A DNA stretch of 16,304 bases, from NCBI GenBank assembly GCA_964471665.1, contig CAYYHG010000057.1:1-16304 (forward strand). The letters are read 5' to 3'. Shown here one piece after another: positions 13,572-16,304 of this stretch (position 1 is its first letter; the number at the start of each line of letters is the position of its first letter). This DNA is from SW-9-67-25 sp964471665. GTDB lineage: Archaea > Halobacteriota > Halobacteria > Halobacteriales > Haloarculaceae. Position numbers and translations under genes: made by a program. The notes beneath the pieces are model-generated. The model was not told the origin of the DNA, did no database searches, and saw only the letters and a program-made list of their open reading frames with translations.

Positions 13572-14240
13572 TCAGTACAAAAGCGAGTCGTCGGAGTCGG
13601 CCATGTAGAGGGTGCGGGCGGCGATGTTGACGGCGTGGTCCCCGACACGTTCGAGATCCCGGAGCGTGAGGAGCAACTGGAAGGCCTCCTCCAGGAGTGT
13701 CTCCAGGGTCGGCTCGTCGGGCGCCCGGTCGACCAGTTCCCGGAGGAAGACCTCGGCGGCCCGCTCGCAGAGGCCGTCGACCTCGTCGTCGCGCTCGGCG
13801 ACGGCGTGACACTGCTCGGGGTCGCCCGACTCGTAGGCCTCCAGGGCGGTCTCGGCCTGGTCGGCGACGAGTTCGCCGATGGTGACGAGGTCCGCGCGGG
13901 GCACGAACTCGCGGGACATGCCGATCACGTACCCCCCGAGGTTCATCGCCAGGTCGCCGATCCGCTCCAGGTCCGTGAGTATCTTGAACGTCGCGGCGAC
14001 GAACCGCAGGTCCCCTGCCACCGGCTGCTGGAGGGTGAAGAGTTCGGTGCAGTCGCCCTCGAGTTCGAGGTACCGCTCGTTGATCTCGTGGTCGCCCTCG
14101 AGGACGAACCGCGCACGCTCGCGGTCGCCCGACTCGAGTGCCGCGACCGCGATCCGGAGCCGGTCGACGACGGTCGCGCCGAGGTCGAGAACCGCCTCCC
14201 TGAGCGCGTCCATCTCGGCCTGGAAGGAATCGCGTGGCAT
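13572..14240 (-). CDS. phoU: Phosphate-signalling protein PhoU, first (proximal) paralog
   Basis: The product has 222 residues with two PhoU repeats and intact metal motifs, TDLERIGDLAMN (89-100) and RDLERVGDHAVN (194-205). It is clearly a paralog of the next gene. Both share EGDHEIN (48-54) and LQQPVAGDLRF (70-80), and both have ARTLYM close to a final LLY. Identity is highest around the metal motifs and low in the linker between repeats (about 107-180), so the copies are old and probably specialised. It starts 10 bases after the HAD-phosphatase stop, which indicates translational coupling, and ends 59 bases before the second PhoU start. The two may form a heterodimer or serve different transporters. 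Confidence 0.93.
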   Translation of the reverse strand: MPRDSFQAEMDALREAVLDLGATVVDRLRIAVAALESGDRERARFVLEGDHEINERYLELEGDCTELFTLQQPVAGDLRFVAATFKILTDLERIGDLAMNLGGYVIGMSREFVPRADLVTIGELVADQAETALEAYESGDPEQCHAVAERDDEVDGLCERAAEVFLRELVDRAPDEPTLETLLEEAFQLLLTLRDLERVGDHAVNIAARTLYMADSDDSLLY

Positions 14241-14250
14241 GGGTGTACGG

Positions 14251-14934
14251 TCACTGCCCCCCTTCCAGTTCCTCGGCGAGTGCGTGCATGTCCCGGACGT
14301 CGTAGGTCGGCTCGACGGCCAGGTCGGTCTCGGCGCAGTGCTCGCGCCGGAGGAACGCGCTGTCGACGCCCGCGCGGCGGGCCGCCTCGACGTCGACCTG
14401 GCTGTCCCCGACATAAAGGGCGTTCCGGGTGCCCAGCTCCGAGAGCGCCCGCTCCAGATAGTGGGGGTCGGGCTTCTTGCGCTCGGCGCCCGCGACGGTC
14501 GGCTCCCGGCCGTGCACGGTCTCGAAGAAGTCCAGCCCGTAGTACTCGACGAGGAAAGTGACCGTCTCGTGCTGGTTGTTGCTGACCATTCCCAGCCGGG
14601 CCTCTATCTCTTCGAGGACCGTGATGTCGTCGTACAGTTCCTTCCCGCCGTCGCGGACGAGGCGTCGCTGGACCGCTGAGGCGCGCTCCTCGCGTCGCCG
14701 CCAGAACTCCCCGAAATCGACGTCGGCACCACCGCCGACCGCGTCGACGGTTTCGTGGGGGCCGGCACTCGTCGCGACCGCTCGCTCGACGGCCTCGCGG
14801 TCGGGGTCGTAGCCCACGTCACGGAAGGCCGCACAGACCGCGTCCGTGAGGGGGGCGCGGTCAGTCGGTTCGGCGATGACACCGTCGTTGTCGAAGACGA
14901 CCGCGTCGTACGTCGTCGTGATCCGTTCAGTCAT
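14251..14934 (-). CDS. HAD-family phosphatase (phosphoglycolate phosphatase-like, subfamily IA)
   Basis: All HAD motifs are present in 227 residues. Motif I is FDNDGVI (14-20) with nucleophile Asp15 and acid/base Asp17. Motif II is Ser118 in MVSNN, motif III is Lys in ERKKPDP (151-157), and motif IV is GDSQVD with Asp177 and Asp181. A helical cap lies between motifs I and II (about 25-95), as in subfamily IA phosphoglycolate phosphatases and beta-phosphoglucomutases. The substrate is unknown; a position between a phosphate-transport gene and phoU suggests phosphate scavenging. The ATG at 14934 fits the family (MTER...YDAVVFDNDG). An in-frame ATG at 14973 overlaps, as ATGA, the stop of the upstream DUF3179 gene read in its restored frame, so the longer form is possible. 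Confidence 0.88.
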   Translation of the reverse strand: MTERITTTYDAVVFDNDGVIAEPTDRAPLTDAVCAAFRDVGYDPDREAVERAVATSAGPHETVDAVGGGADVDFGEFWRRREERASAVQRRLVRDGGKELYDDITVLEEIEARLGMVSNNQHETVTFLVEYYGLDFFETVHGREPTVAGAERKKPDPHYLERALSELGTRNALYVGDSQVDVEAARRAGVDSAFLRREHCAETDLAVEPTYDVRDMHALAEELEGGQ

Positions 14935-14969
14935 CGGTCCGGGTTGGACCTCTGTCGGGTTTTGTGTTT

Positions 14970-15658
14970 TCATGCGTCGATCCCGTACACAGACGTCTCG
15001 GGGTGGAAATCCAGCCACGCGAACCAGAACATCGCGTTCGCGGGCCCGGCCTGTCCGAGCCGGCGTCCCTCGTGTGGCCCGTCCAGCGCCCGCCCTGTGG
15101 GTGCGTCCCAGGTCGATCCGCGCGCGTCCGGCCGTCTCCTATCACGAGGTCCCACCGGTAGAGCAGCCCCGAGACACCGACGGTCGTCTCCGCCCCGTCG
15201 ACGGTCCGCCGGGCCGTCAGGCTGCTCCCACAGAGCGGACAGAACGTCACCAGCAGTGGCCCGCCGAACGTGTCGTTGACGGCCTCGTGTTCCGAGAGGA
15301 GTTTCAGCGGGTAGGCGCGTGCCTCGCCGTCCCGTTCGACGCCGATCACCTCGTCTGCGGGCTGTAACCGGGGTTCGACCTCGTACTCGCCCCGGAGGCG
15401 CGTTTCCCCCTCGACCGTGACGCCCGACCAGTCCGCGCCGAAGACGGGGTCCGTGATCGCCGGGATACCGTCCCGCGGGGCCGCACGGACAAGTTCCGAC
15501 TCCGGCACCGGGAGATCCGACTCCGAGAGTGCGGCGTCGGTGCCGGCTCTCGGATCGCGCACTCGGGGGGCTGCCGGCGCCCGTGGCGCACCGACACAGC
15601 CCGCGAGACCGACGCCGGCGGCCCCGCCGACGCCTGCGAGGAACTGTCGCCTGTGCAC
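14970..15658 (-). pseudogene. DUF3179 lipoprotein gene with a one-base frameshift
   Basis: The first frame gives a Tat-type lipoprotein signal (HRRQFLAGVGGAAGVGLAGC, lipobox Cys21). It continues into the DUF3179 domain: GIPAITDPVFGADW, RAYPLKLLSEHEAVNDTFG, and a CPLCGSSL motif that may bind a metal. After GLLYRWDLVIGDG the frame turns into low-quality Arg-rich text and would run to 14927, into the HAD gene. In the next frame, from about 15119, the expected domain end appears: STWDAPTGRALDGPHEG, then FWFAWLDFHPETSVY and a stop at 14970. One added base in the GCGCGCGG stretch near 15119-15125 would join them into 229 residues. The gene is broken, or the base is a sequencing error. The function of DUF3179 is unknown. 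It starts four bases before the end of the phosphatase gene upstream. Confidence 0.82.
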
Positions 15659-15661
15659 GAC

Positions 15662-16168
15662 TCAAAACGAGAGGGCGTCCCTGACGGCACTGGAGACCCG
15701 CGCGGTAACGGATTCTGGTTCCTCGTCGGACTCGGCGGCGGTGCGCTCGATCTCGTCGAACAGGTCCGAGACGCGTTGCTCGATCTCGTCGCGGACCTCC
15801 CGGACGGTCCCCATGTCCTGCCCGTCGGGGTTGGTGAGGTCCCAGGCCCGGGACTCGACGCCGTACTGGGCGGGGTTGATCTCGGTGATGGTACACCCCA
15901 TCGTCACCAGGTAGTGGCTCTCTTTCAGGTCGTCGAGGACCACCCACGAGGGCGACCGGTCGGAGATGTCGATCCCGATTTCGGCCATCGCGTCGACGAC
16001 CTCCGGGTGTACCTCGTCGGCGGGGTCGGTGCCCGCAGAGTGAATCTCGACGGTATCTTCGAGGTCGCGCTCGTCGCGTTCCAGTTCGGCGAATGCGGCG
16101 GCCATCTGGCTGCGTCCCGCGTTGTGGACACAGATGAAGTCGATCCGGATGGTGTCGGTCGCTGCCAT
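15662..16168 (-). CDS. Low-molecular-weight protein-tyrosine phosphatase/arsenate reductase-like protein
   Basis: The 168-residue product has the P-loop of the LMW-PTP/ArsC fold, FICVHNAGRSQMA (11-23), with Cys13 as nucleophile and Arg19. The HNAGRSQ form is typical of the arsenate-reductase branch. VTMGC (88-92) places Cys92 where thioredoxin-coupled ArsC has its first resolving cysteine. The second (CxxxxxxCP in S. aureus ArsC, CGDxCP in others) is missing, as the text reads CTITEINP. The WDLTNPDGQD segment (109-118) resembles the ArsC WDLxDP region. The acidic C-terminal ~45 residues are longer than usual. It could reduce arsenate that enters with phosphate, or be a phosphatase. It is the first gene after pstB, with a TATA-like box 36 bases upstream. 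Confidence 0.86.
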   Translation of the reverse strand: MAATDTIRIDFICVHNAGRSQMAAAFAELERDERDLEDTVEIHSAGTDPADEVHPEVVDAMAEIGIDISDRSPSWVVLDDLKESHYLVTMGCTITEINPAQYGVESRAWDLTNPDGQDMGTVREVRDEIEQRVSDLFDEIERTAAESDEEPESVTARVSSAVRDALSF

Positions 16169-16190
16169 GCGTGAAACTGACCGCGGCCCG

Positions 16191-16196
16191 AAAAAA
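16191..16196 (-). terminator. Possible T-run terminator downstream of pstB
   Basis: Read on the minus strand, six consecutive T lie about 50 bases after the pstB stop codon at 16246. Archaeal intrinsic termination uses such T-runs and needs no hairpin. It lies just before the predicted start of the phosphatase transcript, so the two units could be separated here. Confidence 0.3.
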
Positions 16197-16200
16197 CGGT

Positions 16201-16207
16201 GTATATG
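16201..16207 (-). promoter_or_regulatory. TATA-like element of the phosphatase/arsenate reductase gene
   Basis: CATATAC on the minus strand is centred about 36 bases before the ATG at 16168, giving a predicted leader of about 10 bases. It suggests an internal promoter between pstB and the rest of the block. Confidence 0.45.
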
Positions 16208-16212
16208 AGCCG

Positions 16213-16239
16213 AATAGACCGCTATTGAGGCGACAATAG
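16213..16239. promoter_or_regulatory. Three alternating AATAG/CTATT half-sites upstream of the phosphatase promoter
   Basis: AATAG (16213-16217), CTATTG (16222-16227) and CAATAG (16234-16239) form two overlapping inverted repeats with spacers of four and six bases. They end at the pstB stop codon on one side and begin six bases from the TATA-like element on the other. The site is well placed to be an operator, perhaps for phosphate control; a weak pstB 3'-end hairpin is the other option. Confidence 0.42.
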
Positions 16240-16245
16240 GGCTCG

Positions 16246-16304
16246 TTAGCCGAACTTGCCGGTGATGTAGTCCTCGACGCGCTGGTGGTCGGGGTTCTCG
16301 AAGA
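16246..16304 (-). CDS. pstB: Phosphate ABC transporter ATP-binding protein PstB, C-terminal end
   Basis: Only the last 18 residues and TAA stop are in the window: FENPDHQRVEDYITGKFG. The pattern FxNPxxxxxEDYxxGxFG is the characteristic end of PstB, the ATPase of the high-affinity phosphate importer PstSCAB. The body of the gene lies beyond the right edge. Two phoU genes downstream on the same strand agree with a pst-phoU locus, although here three other genes separate pstB from phoU. Confidence 0.85.
   Translation of the reverse strand, partial: FENPDHQRVEDYITGKFG

Noticed and set aside
14927..15118. C-terminal end of the unshifted DUF3179 frame, running into the HAD gene
   Set aside because: The text is Arg-rich and without similarity, while the next frame gives the expected domain end. 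It is treated as the result of a frameshift.

Overview
The window looks like chromosomal DNA from a halophilic archaeon (class Halobacteria). G+C is high and the predicted proteins are very rich in Asp and Glu. Several genes have an A/T-rich TATA-like box about 26-31 bases before the start codon, as expected for leaderless or nearly leaderless mRNAs. There are archaeal-type paralogous PhoU proteins, a TRAM-domain protein that begins like haloarchaeal relatives, and a Tat-type lipobox signal (RR...LAGC). Genus cannot be told from this. No rRNA, tRNA, insertion sequence, integrase or CRISPR array was seen.

Region 1 (1-9546) is a nucleobase/cyclic-amide salvage and catabolism locus. Reading on the minus strand from right to left it holds a CodA-type cytosine deaminase (7937-6654), an NCS2 nucleobase permease (6510-4972), a small two-helix membrane protein (4892-4476), a dihydropyrimidinase/hydantoinase-type cyclic amidohydrolase (4349-2928), an IclR-family regulator (2686-1931), a metal-dependent cyclase/kynurenine-formamidase-like hydrolase (1584-820) and the start of a family III CoA-transferase that runs off the left edge (759-1). 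A CodB-type cytosine permease (8155-9546) is divergent from codA. The 217-base codA-codB intergenic region carries a 42-base near-perfect inverted repeat and a second palindrome just before the codB TATA box. The logical flow is uptake by CodB and the NCS2 carrier, deamination by CodA, and ring opening by the hydantoinase-like enzyme, perhaps under IclR control. The ring-reducing step and the ureidopropionase step are not in the window. CodA has Ser at position 314, where the E. coli enzyme has the discriminating Asp314; this predicts activity on 5-methylcytosine.

Region 2 (9618-12841, plus strand) contains a CocE/NonD (S15-type) serine hydrolase, a 116-residue protein of unknown function, a TRAM-domain RNA-binding protein and an 82-residue helix-turn-helix-like haloarchaeal protein. 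Most have their own promoter-like sequence and they look like separate transcription units.

Region 3 (12838-16304, minus strand) is the downstream half of a phosphate-uptake locus. It runs from the end of pstB, through a low-molecular-weight phosphatase/arsenate-reductase-like protein, a DUF3179 lipoprotein broken by a one-base frameshift, and a HAD-family phosphatase, to two tandem phoU paralogs. Spacing inside the block is very tight except for 59 bases between the phoU genes. The last phoU converges on the 82-residue gene, and the two TAG stop codons overlap within one CTAG tetranucleotide.
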